In this document: piece after piece, positions 54,631-63,325 of the stretch | Position numbering within the stretch: the first letter of the stretch is position 1 | Layout: the number at the start of each line of letters is the position of its first letter | Program-made: the position numbers and the translations under genes | The notes under the pieces: generated by a model | Seen by the model: the letters and a program-made list of their open reading frames with translations, nothing else | Databases searched by the model: none | What the model was told of the DNA's origin: nothing | Origin: JACCXG01 sp963750935 | Lineage (GTDB): Bacteria; Acidobacteriota; Vicinamibacteria; Vicinamibacterales; 2-12-FULL-66-21 | NCBI GenBank assembly: GCA_963750935.1 | Contig: CAVVSR010000008.1 | Span: 1-64,000, forward strand | Length of the DNA: 64,000 nt | Direction: 5' to 3'

Positions 54631-56904
54631 ATGCGCAGACCGTGGGTGGTGTTCGGCTTCGCCGCTGGCCTTTATCTCCTCCTGACCATAGCGTTGACCT
54701 GGCCGCTGGTGCTGTACCCGGCGAGCCGCGTCCCGAACGACCTCGGCGACTCGCTGCTCAACATGTTCCTGCTGTCCTGGAACGCGCGAGTCGTGCCCTT
54801 CACCGAGCAGTGGTGGAACCTCCCGCACTTCTATCCGGTGCCGGGGGTCATGGCGTTCTCGGAGCATCTGCTCGGCCTCTCCGTGTTCGCGACCCCGATC
54901 ATCTGGCTGACCGGTAACCCGCTGCTGGCCTACAACACCGCGTTCTTCATCTCGTTCCCGCTGTGCGCGCTCGGGGCCCATGCGCTCTGCTACGCGATCA
55001 CGCGGCGGCACGATGCCAGCCTTGTCGCCGGCATCGCCTACGGCTTCGCGCCGTACCGGATGTCGCAGTTCTCGCACGTCCAGGTGCTGTCCGCGTACTG
55101 GATTCCGCTGGCCCTGCTGGCGCTGCACAAACTGGTCGAGACGGGGCGCTGGCGATGGGCGGCAGTATTCGGCGTGTCCTGGTGGCTGCAGGCGATGGCC
55201 AACGGCTACTACCTCTTCTATCTGTCCGTGCTGGCCGGCCTGTGGCTGATCTGGTTCGTGGTGGCGCGGCGCCGGTGGGCGGTGCTCGGGCGCCTCATGG
55301 TCGCGTGGGTGTTCGCGGCGCTGGCGGTCGTGCCCGTCGCGCTCGGCTACCTGAAGTGGCAGCGCGCCTATGGGTTCCGCCGCTGGCCCGACGAGATCCA
55401 GGCGTTCAGCGCCGACGTCGCGAGCCTGCTGTCGGCGCCGGGGAACCTCCGCGTCTGGGGGTGGCTCAACGTGGTCGACCGCCCGGAATCACAACTGTTT
55501 CCGGGCCTGACGCTCGTCGCGCTCATTCTTGCCGGCGTCGTATTCGCATGGACGGCCGCGGCGCGCGGCGGGCTCAGCCGGTTGCGCGCTCCCCGCGTCC
55601 TCCTCGTCGGCGCCGTGGTCTTCGGCATCATCTCGGCCACGCCGATCTGGTTCGGCGCGTGGAAGGTGGAGATCTTCGGCATCCGTCTGTTGTCGGTCGG
55701 GACGCCGCAGAAGCCGCTGTCGGTGGCGCTGGCCCTGGTGGCAATCGCGCTCGCGATGCACCCCTCGATCCGGGCCGGCTGGGCACGGCGCTCGCCGCTC
55801 GCGTTCTACACGATTGCGGCCGCGGTGATGTGGCTGTTCTGTCTCGGGCCGGCGCCGACGCTCATGAACGAGCCGCTCCTGTACAAGGCGCCGTACTCGT
55901 GGCTGCTGTATCTGCCCGGCGTCGACGGCGTCCGCGTCCCGGCTCGCTTCTGGGTGCTCGCCACCATGTGCCTCGCAATCGCGGGCGGGCTTGCGTCGGT
56001 GCACGTCATGTCGCGGTGGCCGTCGCTGCGCACGGCGCTCCCTGGTCTGCTCGCGTCGTTGCTGCTGGTGGAAGCCTGGCCGCAGCCGGTGCGGTTTCAT
56101 CCGCCTCCGGCCGCGCGTCCGGCCCATACGCGCGCCAACGTCCGGCTCGAAGTCCCGCTGCAGGGCGCACGCGATCTCGTCACGCTGTACCGCGCCATCG
56201 ACCACGGCCGCCCGGTCTTCAACGGCTACAGCGGCTACTTCGCCCCGCACTACTTTGCGCTGCAGTCGCTCCTCGACAACTTCGATCCCGCCGTGCTGCC
56301 GTTCCTGACGTCGTTCGGCACCATCGAGGCCGTCGTCGACCATGTCGAGGACGAAGCGGGGCAGTGGCGGGCGTTCTTCGCCGCGCACCCGTATTCCGAG
56401 GTCGTACACAAGGACGACGATTACACGGCGTATCGGCTGCCGCGCACGACGTCGGCGCCGTCGCTGCCCGAGCTGAAGGGGCAGCCGCTGGCGATCGCGT
56501 CCGTGGACGCGTCGCCGCTTCCGCAGGACGTCGGCCGCATGACCGACGGCGATCGCATCAGCCGGTGGTCGACCGGCGGTCCGCAGGGGCCCACGAACGA
56601 GGTCACGCTCGATCTCGGCCAGGTGCGGCCGGTCCACGTGATCGAGATGCAGATCGGCGGCTACGTCGCCGACTTTCCCCGCGCCTTCACCATCGAGCGC
56701 TCCGACGACGGGGTGTCGTGGCGTCCGGGCTGGTCGGGGTCCCCGGCCCTCGTCGCCATGCTGGCGGCGCTGAAGGATCCGTTCTACGTCCCGCTGCGAT
56801 TCGCGCTGGACGGTTCCCCCACGCGCTTCATCCGCATGCGCCAGACCGCGCGCGACGACGTGTTCTACTGGTCGATCTCCGAGCTGCGCGTCTTCGGCGA
56901 GTGA
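54631..56904 (+). CDS. Polytopic membrane protein (GT-C-like) with C-terminal discoidin-like domain
   Basis: 757 residues with about twelve membrane helices in the first 490. The N terminus (VVFGFAAGLYLLLTIALTWP) is followed by a loop with DLGDSLLNMFLLSWNARV and FYPVPGVMAFSEH, whose acidic residues fit the catalytic loop of a GT-C glycosyltransferase. The C-terminal 130 residues (GRMTDGDRISRWSTGGPQGP, VHVIEMQIGGYVADFPRAF, TRFIRMRQTARDD) form a discoidin-like beta-sandwich that may bind sugar. The start ATG at 54631 is followed at once by the first helix; the longer upstream frame is antisense to the hydrolase operon. It overlaps the convergent sigma factor gene by 40 bp. Confidence 0.7.
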   Translation: MRRPWVVFGFAAGLYLLLTIALTWPLVLYPASRVPNDLGDSLLNMFLLSWNARVVPFTEQWWNLPHFYPVPGVMAFSEHLLGLSVFATPIIWLTGNPLLAYNTAFFISFPLCALGAHALCYAITRRHDASLVAGIAYGFAPYRMSQFSHVQVLSAYWIPLALLALHKLVETGRWRWAAVFGVSWWLQAMANGYYLFYLSVLAGLWLIWFVVARRRWAVLGRLMVAWVFAALAVVPVALGYLKWQRAYGFRRWPDEIQAFSADVASLLSAPGNLRVWGWLNVVDRPESQLFPGLTLVALILAGVVFAWTAAARGGLSRLRAPRVLLVGAVVFGIISATPIWFGAWKVEIFGIRLLSVGTPQKPLSVALALVAIALAMHPSIRAGWARRSPLAFYTIAAAVMWLFCLGPAPTLMNEPLLYKAPYSWLLYLPGVDGVRVPARFWVLATMCLAIAGGLASVHVMSRWPSLRTALPGLLASLLLVEAWPQPVRFHPPPAARPAHTRANVRLEVPLQGARDLVTLYRAIDHGRPVFNGYSGYFAPHYFALQSLLDNFDPAVLPFLTSFGTIEAVVDHVEDEAGQWRAFFAAHPYSEVVHKDDDYTAYRLPRTTSAPSLPELKGQPLAIASVDASPLPQDVGRMTDGDRISRWSTGGPQGPTNEVTLDLGQVRPVHVIEMQIGGYVADFPRAFTIERSDDGVSWRPGWSGSPALVAMLAALKDPFYVPLRFALDGSPTRFIRMRQTARDDVFYWSISELRVFGE

Positions 56905-58190
56905 GCGTTCGCCAGCGCCAGCCCCTCGATGCGGCGCAGCAGGAACCTCCGTTCGGGCTCTGAGCAGGTCTGCTGGAGCGCCAGGCGGAACGACGCGGCC
57001 GCCTCGCGGTTCGACCCGAGCGCCTCGAGCAGGCGTCCCTTGACCGACGGCAGCAGGTAATAGCGGGCCAGCGCCGGGTCGCTCTCGATCATCTCCAGCT
57101 CCCGCAGCGCCGCCTCGGGTCCCCTGACGCGGGCGATCGCGACGGCGCGATTGAGCATCACCACCGGGGTCGGCGACAACGCCATGAGCTCGTCGTAGAG
57201 ATCGAGGATGCGCGGCCACGGCGTGGCCGACGCGTCAGTGGTCGTGGCATGCGCGGCGGCGATCACCGCCTGCAGGTGATACGTCGTCTGCTCCGCGCCC
57301 TCGGCGCAGCGATCGAGGTGCTGGAAGCCGAGGGCGATGAGCCGCGGATCCCATTGCGATCGGTCCTGATCCTCGAGCAGCACCAGCTCGCCGTGGGCGT
57401 CCACGCGCGTGTCGAGGCGCGCCGCATGAAAGGCCATCAGCGCCACCAGGGCATGGGCCCCGGGCGCGGTCGTCGCCGGTGTGCCGGCGACCGCACGCCC
57501 GAGCCTCAGGGCTTCGCGGCACAGGTCGATGCGGATCAGGTCGTCGCCACGGTGCGCGGTGTAGCCCTCGTTGAAGAGCAGGTAGATCGTCTCGAGCACG
57601 GATTCGAGCCGCGCCGGGAACTCGTGAGCGGCGGGCAGATCGAGCGAGAGCGATGCGTGGCGGATCTGGCGCTTGGCACGTACCAGCCGCTGCGCGATGG
57701 TCGCCGGCGGCACCAGGAACGCGCGCGCGATCTCGTCGATGCTGAAGCCGCCGACGGTCTTCAGGCTGAGGGCGACGCGCCCGTCGCGCGGCAGCGACGG
57801 ATGGCAGCACATGAAGATCATCCGCAGCTCGTCGTCCGCCGGCGCCGCCGCCAGCGGATCGGATCGCTCCGCGGCGTCGGCGAGCCGCGTCAGCTCCGCC
57901 GCGACCGCGTCGGCCCGTGCCGCGAAGCTCGCGTCGCGCCGCAGCACGTCGAGCGCGCCGTTGCGCGCGACCCGGAACAGCCAGCCGCCAGGGTTCTCGG
58001 GAATCCCCGAGTAGGGCCACTGCTGGAGCGCCTTGACCAGCGCGTCCTGGACGACTTCCTCCACGAGCTCGAGGTGCGCGGGGCCGAACAGCCGCGTCAG
58101 GCAGGCAACCATCTGTCCCGCGCGGGCGCGGAACAGATGGTCCACCATCGTGGTGGCGGCCGTGTCCGGCGGCTCACGCCTCGTGGTCAC
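56865..58190 (-). CDS. ECF42-type RNA polymerase sigma factor with C-terminal TPR-like domain
   Basis: 441 residues. Sigma region 2 is ELVEEVVQDALVKALQQW, then GGWLFRVARNGALDVLRR. Region 4 is GGFSIDEIARAFLVPPATIAQRLVRAKRQI. A long C-terminal helical domain follows (LLFNEGYTAHRGDDLIRIDLCREALRL, with TPR-like segments to the end), which in ECF42 is required for activity. There is no anti-sigma gene, as usual for the group. The GTG start at 58190 is one base beyond the stop of the DGPF gene, so both are on one transcript. The regulatory signal is unknown. Confidence 0.88.
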   Translation of the reverse strand: MTTRREPPDTAATTMVDHLFRARAGQMVACLTRLFGPAHLELVEEVVQDALVKALQQWPYSGIPENPGGWLFRVARNGALDVLRRDASFAARADAVAAELTRLADAAERSDPLAAAPADDELRMIFMCCHPSLPRDGRVALSLKTVGGFSIDEIARAFLVPPATIAQRLVRAKRQIRHASLSLDLPAAHEFPARLESVLETIYLLFNEGYTAHRGDDLIRIDLCREALRLGRAVAGTPATTAPGAHALVALMAFHAARLDTRVDAHGELVLLEDQDRSQWDPRLIALGFQHLDRCAEGAEQTTYHLQAVIAAAHATTTDASATPWPRILDLYDELMALSPTPVVMLNRAVAIARVRGPEAALRELEMIESDPALARYYLLPSVKGRLLEALGSNREAAASFRLALQQTCSEPERRFLLRRIEGLALANAHSPKTRSSEIDQ

Positions 58191-58191
58191 G

Positions 58192-58551
58192 TCAGCCCCG
58201 CATCATCTCGTCGACCTGGCGGATTTCGATCGTGCCGCCGTAGTCGAGGTGCGGACAGTCCTGCACGCGCTGTACGGCTTCGTCGTAGCTGGCCGCCTCG
58301 ATCGTGTAGTAGCCGCCGAGCACTTCCTTGGCCTCGACGAAGGGGCCGTCGGTGACCCGCAGCTGGCCGTTCTTGCCGCGGACGACGCGGCCGCGATCGT
58401 CGGTGAGCTTGTCGCTCGACTTCAGGATGCCGGCGGCGCGGAGCTTCGCGCCCCAGGCGACGTAGCGCTCGATGATCCGCTGCATCTCGTCGGGGCTGAT
58501 GGCGGTCCACGCCGACTTGTCGTCGTGGAGCAGGAGCATGAATTTGGGCAT
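58192..58551 (-). CDS. YCII-related DGPF-domain protein
   Basis: 119 residues. The name-giving motif is present as VTDGPFVEAKEVLGGYYTI. Before it come the YciI-type MPKFMLLLHDDKSAW and an active-looking His (RVQDCPHLDYGGTIEIR). DGPF proteins accompany ECF42 sigma factors in many bacteria and are thought to be part of their regulon. Here the two genes are one base apart. The enzymatic activity, if any, is unknown. Confidence 0.88.
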   Translation of the reverse strand: MPKFMLLLHDDKSAWTAISPDEMQRIIERYVAWGAKLRAAGILKSSDKLTDDRGRVVRGKNGQLRVTDGPFVEAKEVLGGYYTIEAASYDEAVQRVQDCPHLDYGGTIEIRQVDEMMRG

Positions 58552-58579
58552 GGTGTGTCTCCGTAATGATGAGGGCCGG

Positions 58580-59104
58580 TCAGCGGGCCCGGGTGAAGGT
58601 CTCGACTTCGGTCATCTTCCTGGCGCCGGCCTCGAAGAATTCCCATTCGGTCGTGAACTGCCGCGCGTCGTCGAAGCGGTACTTGGCGCGGCGCATGTGG
58701 CCGGCGTTGGGGCCGGCGAGGTTCGAGGCGCGGACGAATTCGAACTGGATTTCGCGCCCGGCCGGGTCGACGCGGTCGGCGCGCAGCACGGGTTGGTTGT
58801 TGGCGATGCAGTAGTGCGTGAGCACGAGGTCGCCGCCGTCGAGATGATACGCGGTGACCATGTGGCCGCCGCCGGGCATCTTCGGATTACTGTAGCGCTC
58901 GAGCAGGACCGTACCGTTGGCGGTCAGCTCGAACACCGTCGTCGCCTGTTTGTCCCCGGAGCCCGAGACCCATCGGCCTTCGAGCGTCTTCATTCGCGCG
59001 AAGGCGGCGGCGCCGTCCGGCGCGCGGCCGGCCTCCTGAGCCACGGCCGCGAGGCCCCCGGCCCCGACCAGCATCAGCGAGAGCATCATCGTCGTTCTCT
59101 TCAC
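58580..59104 (-). CDS. Exported lipocalin/DUF1579-like protein
   Basis: 174 residues. The signal peptide (MMLSLMLVGAGGLAAVAQE) is followed by a beta-barrel-like chain typical of small exported proteins that bind a hydrophobic ligand: MKTLEGRWVSGSGDK, VFELTANGTVLLERYSNPKM, HMVTAYHLDGGDLVLTHYC, QFTTEWEFFEAGARKMTEV. It is the first gene of an operon with the DGPF and ECF42 genes (28 bp gap), so it is a likely member of the ECF42-controlled set. Confidence 0.7.
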   Translation of the reverse strand: MKRTTMMLSLMLVGAGGLAAVAQEAGRAPDGAAAFARMKTLEGRWVSGSGDKQATTVFELTANGTVLLERYSNPKMPGGGHMVTAYHLDGGDLVLTHYCIANNQPVLRADRVDPAGREIQFEFVRASNLAGPNAGHMRRAKYRFDDARQFTTEWEFFEAGARKMTEVETFTRAR

Positions 59105-59242
59105 AGTCCCTCCTCAGGGCGCATCCCTGTTTTGCCTGAAGACGAACGGGGAGGGCAGGAATCGACACCCGGTGTGTGAAGGCGTACGGTCGGGGCGCGC
59201 CGGCTCTCCGCTTGCAGCAGTTTCATCAGAAGGAGGCCACAG

Positions 59243-59632
59243 ATGGGTTTGAGAGATAAGTACGCCTACGCCATCAGCCAGGCGAAGGGAAAGTTCGACG
59301 GCAGCGCGCAGGAGCGCGACGGGAAGTTGTACTGGGATGGCTCCGTCAAGACGGAGGCGGAAAAGAACGAGATCTGGATGGCGATCAAGACCATTCCGGA
59401 CTGGCAGAACGATATCGTCGCCGACATCAAGGTGACGGGCGGTCCGGCGGCGGCTCCGGCCGCGGCAGCAGCGAAGACCTACACTGTGAAGGCCGGGGAC
59501 ACCCTCAGCGCCATTGCGAAGGAACACCTGGGTAACGCGAGCGCCTACATGAAGATCTTCGACGCCAATAAAGATCAGCTCGCCGATCCGGACAAGATCA
59601 AGCCGGGACAGGTCCTGAAGATTCCTGCCTAG
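59243..59632 (+). CDS. BON-like plus LysM protein (Kbp/YgaU-like)
   Basis: 129 residues. The N-terminal half (residues 1-65) resembles the BON-type domain of YgaU/Kbp: KFDGSAQERDGKLYWDGSVKTEAEKNEI. A short Ala/Pro linker leads to a C-terminal LysM domain (TYTVKAGDTLSAIAKEHLGN to PGQVLKIPA). No signal peptide is visible, as in E. coli Kbp, which binds potassium. A good ribosome binding site (GAAGGAGG) precedes the ATG at 59243. A GC hairpin (59653-59680) follows the stop codon. Confidence 0.85.
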   Translation: MGLRDKYAYAISQAKGKFDGSAQERDGKLYWDGSVKTEAEKNEIWMAIKTIPDWQNDIVADIKVTGGPAAAPAAAAAKTYTVKAGDTLSAIAKEHLGNASAYMKIFDANKDQLADPDKIKPGQVLKIPA

Positions 59633-59652
59633 GCCCGGGCACCATTGGTCCA

Positions 59653-59680
59653 GGGGCGGGCCCGATCAGGGCCCTGCCCC
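59653..59680 (+). terminator. GC hairpin after the LysM gene
   Basis: GGGGCGGGCCC (59653-59663) pairs with GGGCCCTGCCCC (59669-59680) across a 5-nt loop, with one bulged base. There is no U-tract. It is a hairpin-type end of the LysM transcript. Confidence 0.45.
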
Positions 59681-59698
59681 GGGAACCGCGTTTCAAGG

Positions 59699-59756
59699 AA
59701 TGGCGCGGTTTCCGCCGAAATGGCACGGTTCCCATTCCTGTCGGGGTTGATATACT
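59699..59756 (+). promoter_or_regulatory. Direct repeats and promoter upstream of the response regulator
   Basis: AATGGCGCGGTT (59699-59710) and AATGGCACGGTT (59719-59730) are direct repeats 20 bp apart, two helical turns. A good -10, TATACT, lies at 59751-59756, so the second repeat sits at the -35 position, a typical activator arrangement. The 59757-59923 leader shows no other feature. Confidence 0.4.
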
Positions 59757-59923
59757 TCCCGCACTGCGAACGCAAGTCACAGGGGCCGCCCCTCGGTAAG
59801 GCGCCCCCAATCACGACCGCCCGGCCGTGCCTCGCACGCCGGGACCAGCGCGAGTCGGGAGTTGTCAGCCCAGTACGCACATGGTCGCCGCATCCGGCGA
59901 TCTGTGGGGAGATCCGTCGGACC

Positions 59924-60286
59924 GTGACGCGCTGCACAGTATTCGTCGTCGAAGACGACGTCGATACGAGAGACATGCTGGGCCGCTTTCTCGAGCTGGA
60001 AGGCTTCGATGTCGAGCTCGCATCGAACGGCAAGCAGGCGCTGGAACGGCTCAGCGCCGGCGTGCACCCCTGCGTCATCCTGCTCGACCTGATGATGCCG
60101 GTGATGGACGGGTGGCAGTTCCGCCGCGAGCAGGTGCGCGACCGCGAGCTCGCCGAGATACCGGTGATCGTGGTGTCGGCCGCCGGCCGCGAGCGCATCG
60201 CCGAGATCGACGCCAACGCCTACCTCACCAAGCCGGTCGATCTCGAGCAGCTGCTCGAGCGCGTCAGTCAGTACTGTTCCGCGTAG
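59924..60286 (+). CDS. Single-domain response regulator
   Basis: 120-residue stand-alone receiver domain. It has the acidic pair (VVEDDVDTRDML), the phosphoacceptor Asp (CVILLDLMMPVMDGW), the Ser/Thr switch (VIVVSAAGRER) and the Lys (YLTKPVDLEQL), all canonical. The GTG at 59924 (VTRCTVFVVEDD) is the start that gives a normal receiver. A longer frame upstream is Arg-rich and discarded. Such proteins are CheY-like adaptors whose partner is elsewhere. The gene overlaps the convergent L,D-transpeptidase by 23 bp. Confidence 0.85.
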   Translation: MTRCTVFVVEDDVDTRDMLGRFLELEGFDVELASNGKQALERLSAGVHPCVILLDLMMPVMDGWQFRREQVRDRELAEIPVIVVSAAGRERIAEIDANAYLTKPVDLEQLLERVSQYCSA

Positions 60287-62000
60287 CGACTTTCTTCGGC
60301 TGGGCCGGTGCCGGCGGACGGGTCGCGGCCATCGCCGCCGCCGCCGCCGTCTTGCGCAGCCGCTGCAGCCGATCGCCGAGCAGCGCCGTCTGCTTCGCGT
60401 CGATCCCGTAGACATCCTTCCTGAACTGCATCACGCCGTCGGGCGACACCCGGGCGGTCCAGTACCCCAGATAGACCGGAATCGGCGCGCGCAGCTTCAC
60501 GGTGCGCTCCTCGTTCGCGTGCATCGCCTCCTCGATTCGCGCCTTCGTCCAGTCGGGTTGATCGCGGAGGATGTACTCCGCGAGCGCGAGCGGCTGCTCG
60601 AGGCGCACGCAGCCGTGGCTGAACGAGCGGCTGGCGCGCGCGAACAGCGAGTCGGACGGCGTGTCGTGGAGATAGACGTTGTACTGGTTCGGGAACATGA
60701 ACTTCACGAGCCCGAGCGAGTTGGCGGCGCCAGGTCGCTGGCGGAAGCGATACTGCGTCGGATCGCTCAGATCGATCGAGAGCGGATCGATCGCCTGCCC
60801 CTTCGTATCGACCACTTCCATGTTCATCCGCGCCAGGAAGCCGGGATCCTTCATCACCTCCGGGAGGGTTTCTCCCTGGGCGATGTCAGGAGGCACGTTC
60901 CAGTACGGACTGAAAACCAGGTAGGTCATCTCGTCGTTGAAGATCGGCGTCGGCGTGTCGGACTTGCCGACGACGACCTTCATCGTTACGGGCACCTGTC
61001 CGCCTTCCCACACTTCCAGCCGGTACTCGGGGATGTTGACCAGGATGTGGCGGTCGCCGAGCGTCCGGGGCAGCCAGCGCCAGCGTTCGAGGTTCAGCTC
61101 GACCTGGCGGATGCGCGCTTCGATGGGCACGTTCATCTCGGCGATCGTTGGCGGGCCGACGATGCCGTCGTCCATCAGCCCGTGGCGGCGCTGAAAGCGC
61201 TTCACCGATTCGTGGAGATCGTCCGAGTACACCGCGGCCTGGCCGGCCGGCGGCACCGATCCCTTGAAGTCGCCGCTCGCGGCGAGCCGGGCGGCGACGG
61301 TCGGGACGTGAAGGCTGCGCTGTCCCGGCTTCAACCGCGCCGTCGCGGGGACCTTGGTCCAGCCGCCGTTCGCGGCCATGGTCCGGTAGTCGGAGAGGAC
61401 CTGGCGAAGGGCACGATACTGCTGGTTCTCCGGCGTGAGCTTGAGCAGCGAGGTATCGACCGTGTCGTCCTGCAGCGCCTGCTCGAGATGAGCGGCCGGG
61501 TCGAATTTCTCCGGCTTGATCTGCCACGTCGGATCCGCGTGTGCGAGATCCGAGAGACCGTCGGCGAGGTCGGACGCGTACTTCATGTAGAGGTAGGTCA
61601 ACCAGACATCCAGCGAACCGGCTGATTCGATCTCGAAGCCTTTGCTGGTGAGGAAGCCCTTGCCGGCCTCTTCGCGTCGCTGTTCGAGCAAGGCGACGTT
61701 GTACATCTCCGGGTCGAGTCCTTCGTGCGAGGCGCTCTTGAGCGCGGTCACGAGCTGATCGAGCTGAGCGCGGGGCTTGGTGCCGTTGATCCACGCCGGC
61801 GCAAACTGCCGCCGCTCGTAGAATTGGCGGGTGAGCTTCCACAGCTTCTTGCCTTCGGCATCGGCGGTGACGAACGCGGGACGCGTCGCCGCGCCGACGG
61901 ACGTGCGCACCGTCGCGTTGACTTTCTCACGCTCTTCCGCGCCGCCGTTGCAGCCTGCCACGAGTGCGATCGCTGCTGCGACGATCAGTCTGGACACCAT
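60264..62000 (-). CDS. YcbB/LdtD-type L,D-transpeptidase, predicted lipoprotein
   Basis: 578 residues from the ATG at 62000. A lipobox (ALVAGC, Cys near residue 17) anchors it in the membrane. The scaffold domain (FYERRQFAPAWINGT to QQYRALRQVLSDYRTMAANG) is followed by the peptidoglycan-binding unit (VKRFQRRHGLMDDGIVGPPTIAEMN). The YkuD catalytic domain has EYRLEVWEGG and SRSFSHGCVRLEQPLALAEY (Cys-His motif). It makes 3-3 crosslinks in peptidoglycan in the periplasm. The architecture is the complete YcbB type. An Ala-rich tail ends the protein. Confidence 0.92.
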   Translation of the reverse strand: MVSRLIVAAAIALVAGCNGGAEEREKVNATVRTSVGAATRPAFVTADAEGKKLWKLTRQFYERRQFAPAWINGTKPRAQLDQLVTALKSASHEGLDPEMYNVALLEQRREEAGKGFLTSKGFEIESAGSLDVWLTYLYMKYASDLADGLSDLAHADPTWQIKPEKFDPAAHLEQALQDDTVDTSLLKLTPENQQYRALRQVLSDYRTMAANGGWTKVPATARLKPGQRSLHVPTVAARLAASGDFKGSVPPAGQAAVYSDDLHESVKRFQRRHGLMDDGIVGPPTIAEMNVPIEARIRQVELNLERWRWLPRTLGDRHILVNIPEYRLEVWEGGQVPVTMKVVVGKSDTPTPIFNDEMTYLVFSPYWNVPPDIAQGETLPEVMKDPGFLARMNMEVVDTKGQAIDPLSIDLSDPTQYRFRQRPGAANSLGLVKFMFPNQYNVYLHDTPSDSLFARASRSFSHGCVRLEQPLALAEYILRDQPDWTKARIEEAMHANEERTVKLRAPIPVYLGYWTARVSPDGVMQFRKDVYGIDAKQTALLGDRLQRLRKTAAAAAMAATRPPAPAQPKKVATRNSTD

Positions 62001-62151
62001 GCCATTCCCCCGGACGTGGTCCACATTCGCCCCGACCCGCCCACCTGCCACTCCCTTGAGCAAGCCGAGTGCCTGCCCAGGTCAGACGGAGAAGCCTCGT
62101 TTTTGCTGTCATTTACGACGGGACGGCTGTGATAGACGGAAAGGTGGGTAG

Positions 62152-63310
62152 GTGGCGACACACCCCACTTCCGGCAAACGGCGGCGAAAATCCGCCTCCA
62201 CGTCCGGCATCGAAGACTCGTCCCCTGACCTCAACATGCGGTCCGCGGGGCTGCTCCAGGACATGGCCGCGCTCCAGGGAAACTCGCGCTCGCAGCTTGG
62301 CTACAAGCGGGCCGCGAAGGCGGTCGATCGCGCTGCCGCTGCCGGTGTCGCAACTGGTCGAGGCAGGCACCCTCCGCGAGGTGCCGTTCATCGGTCCGTC
62401 GAGCGCGCGCATTATCCAGGAAGTGGTCGAGACGGGGGCGTCGGCAACCGTCGAGGCCGCGGTCGCGGCGTCGCCGCATGCCGCCAAGGTCGCGTCGATG
62501 CGCCGCATGCGGCACAACTTCCTCAGCCAGCTCGCGATGGAGCAGGCGCTCGCGCAACCGCAGCCGCGCGCGATCGTGTCGCGCGGCGTGTTCCGCGGCG
62601 ACTTTCAGATGCACTCGACGTGGAGCGACGGCGGCGAGCGGATCGAGGCGATGGCGAAGGCCTGCATGTCGCTCGGCCACACGTGCATGGGGGTCACCGA
62701 CCACTCGTATGGCCTCCCGATCGCGCGCGGGATGAGCATGGCCGACGTCGTCGAGCAGCACCGCGAGATCGACGCCGTCAACGAGCGGCTGGCGGGGGAG
62801 TTCCGCGTGTTCAAGGGGATCGAAGCGAACATCCTCGCCGATGGCAGCCTCGACCTCAGCCCTGACGAGCGGCAGGCGTTCGAGTTCGTCGTCGCCTCGC
62901 CGCATTCGGCGCTGCGTCAGGAGCACGACCAGACGGCGCGGATGCTGGCGGCGGTCCAGCAGCCCGGCGTGGCGATCCTCGGCCATCCGCGCGGCCGCGT
63001 CTACGGCACGCGGCTGGGCGTGGTCGCCGACTGGCCGCGGATCTTCGCGCACGCGGCGACGCGGCGCGTCGCCATCGAGATCGACGGCAACTGGCATCGT
63101 CAGGACCTCGACTTCGAGCTGGCGCGCCAGGCGCTCGATGCCGGCTGCCTGTTCGCGCTCGACAGCGACGCGCATTCGATCGGCGAGTTGCGGTTCACCG
63201 ACTACTCCATCGCGCACGCCAGGCTTGCCGGTATCCCGACGGCCCGCGTCATCAATTGCTGGAGCGATGCCGATCTCGAGGCGTGGATGAAAGAGCGGCT
63301 CGACGATTGA
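62152..63310 (+). CDS. Helix-hairpin-helix plus PHP-domain protein (PolX C-terminal-like) (one frameshift)
   Basis: About 386 residues from the GTG at 62152. The N-terminal Lys/Arg-rich part leads to a DNA-binding helix-hairpin-helix region (LREVPFIGPSSARIIQEVVE). The PHP phosphoesterase domain contains FQMHSTWSDGGERIEAMAKA, GVTDHSYG, KGIEANIL, VASPHSALR and FALDSDAH, so the metal ligands of the PolX PHP subdomain are present. The nucleotidyltransferase part of PolX is missing. The frame breaks near 62330. It is a likely DNA 3'-end phosphoesterase or exonuclease in repair, by domain analogy. Confidence 0.8.
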
Positions 63311-63325
63311 TCGGATCCGCCAGGC

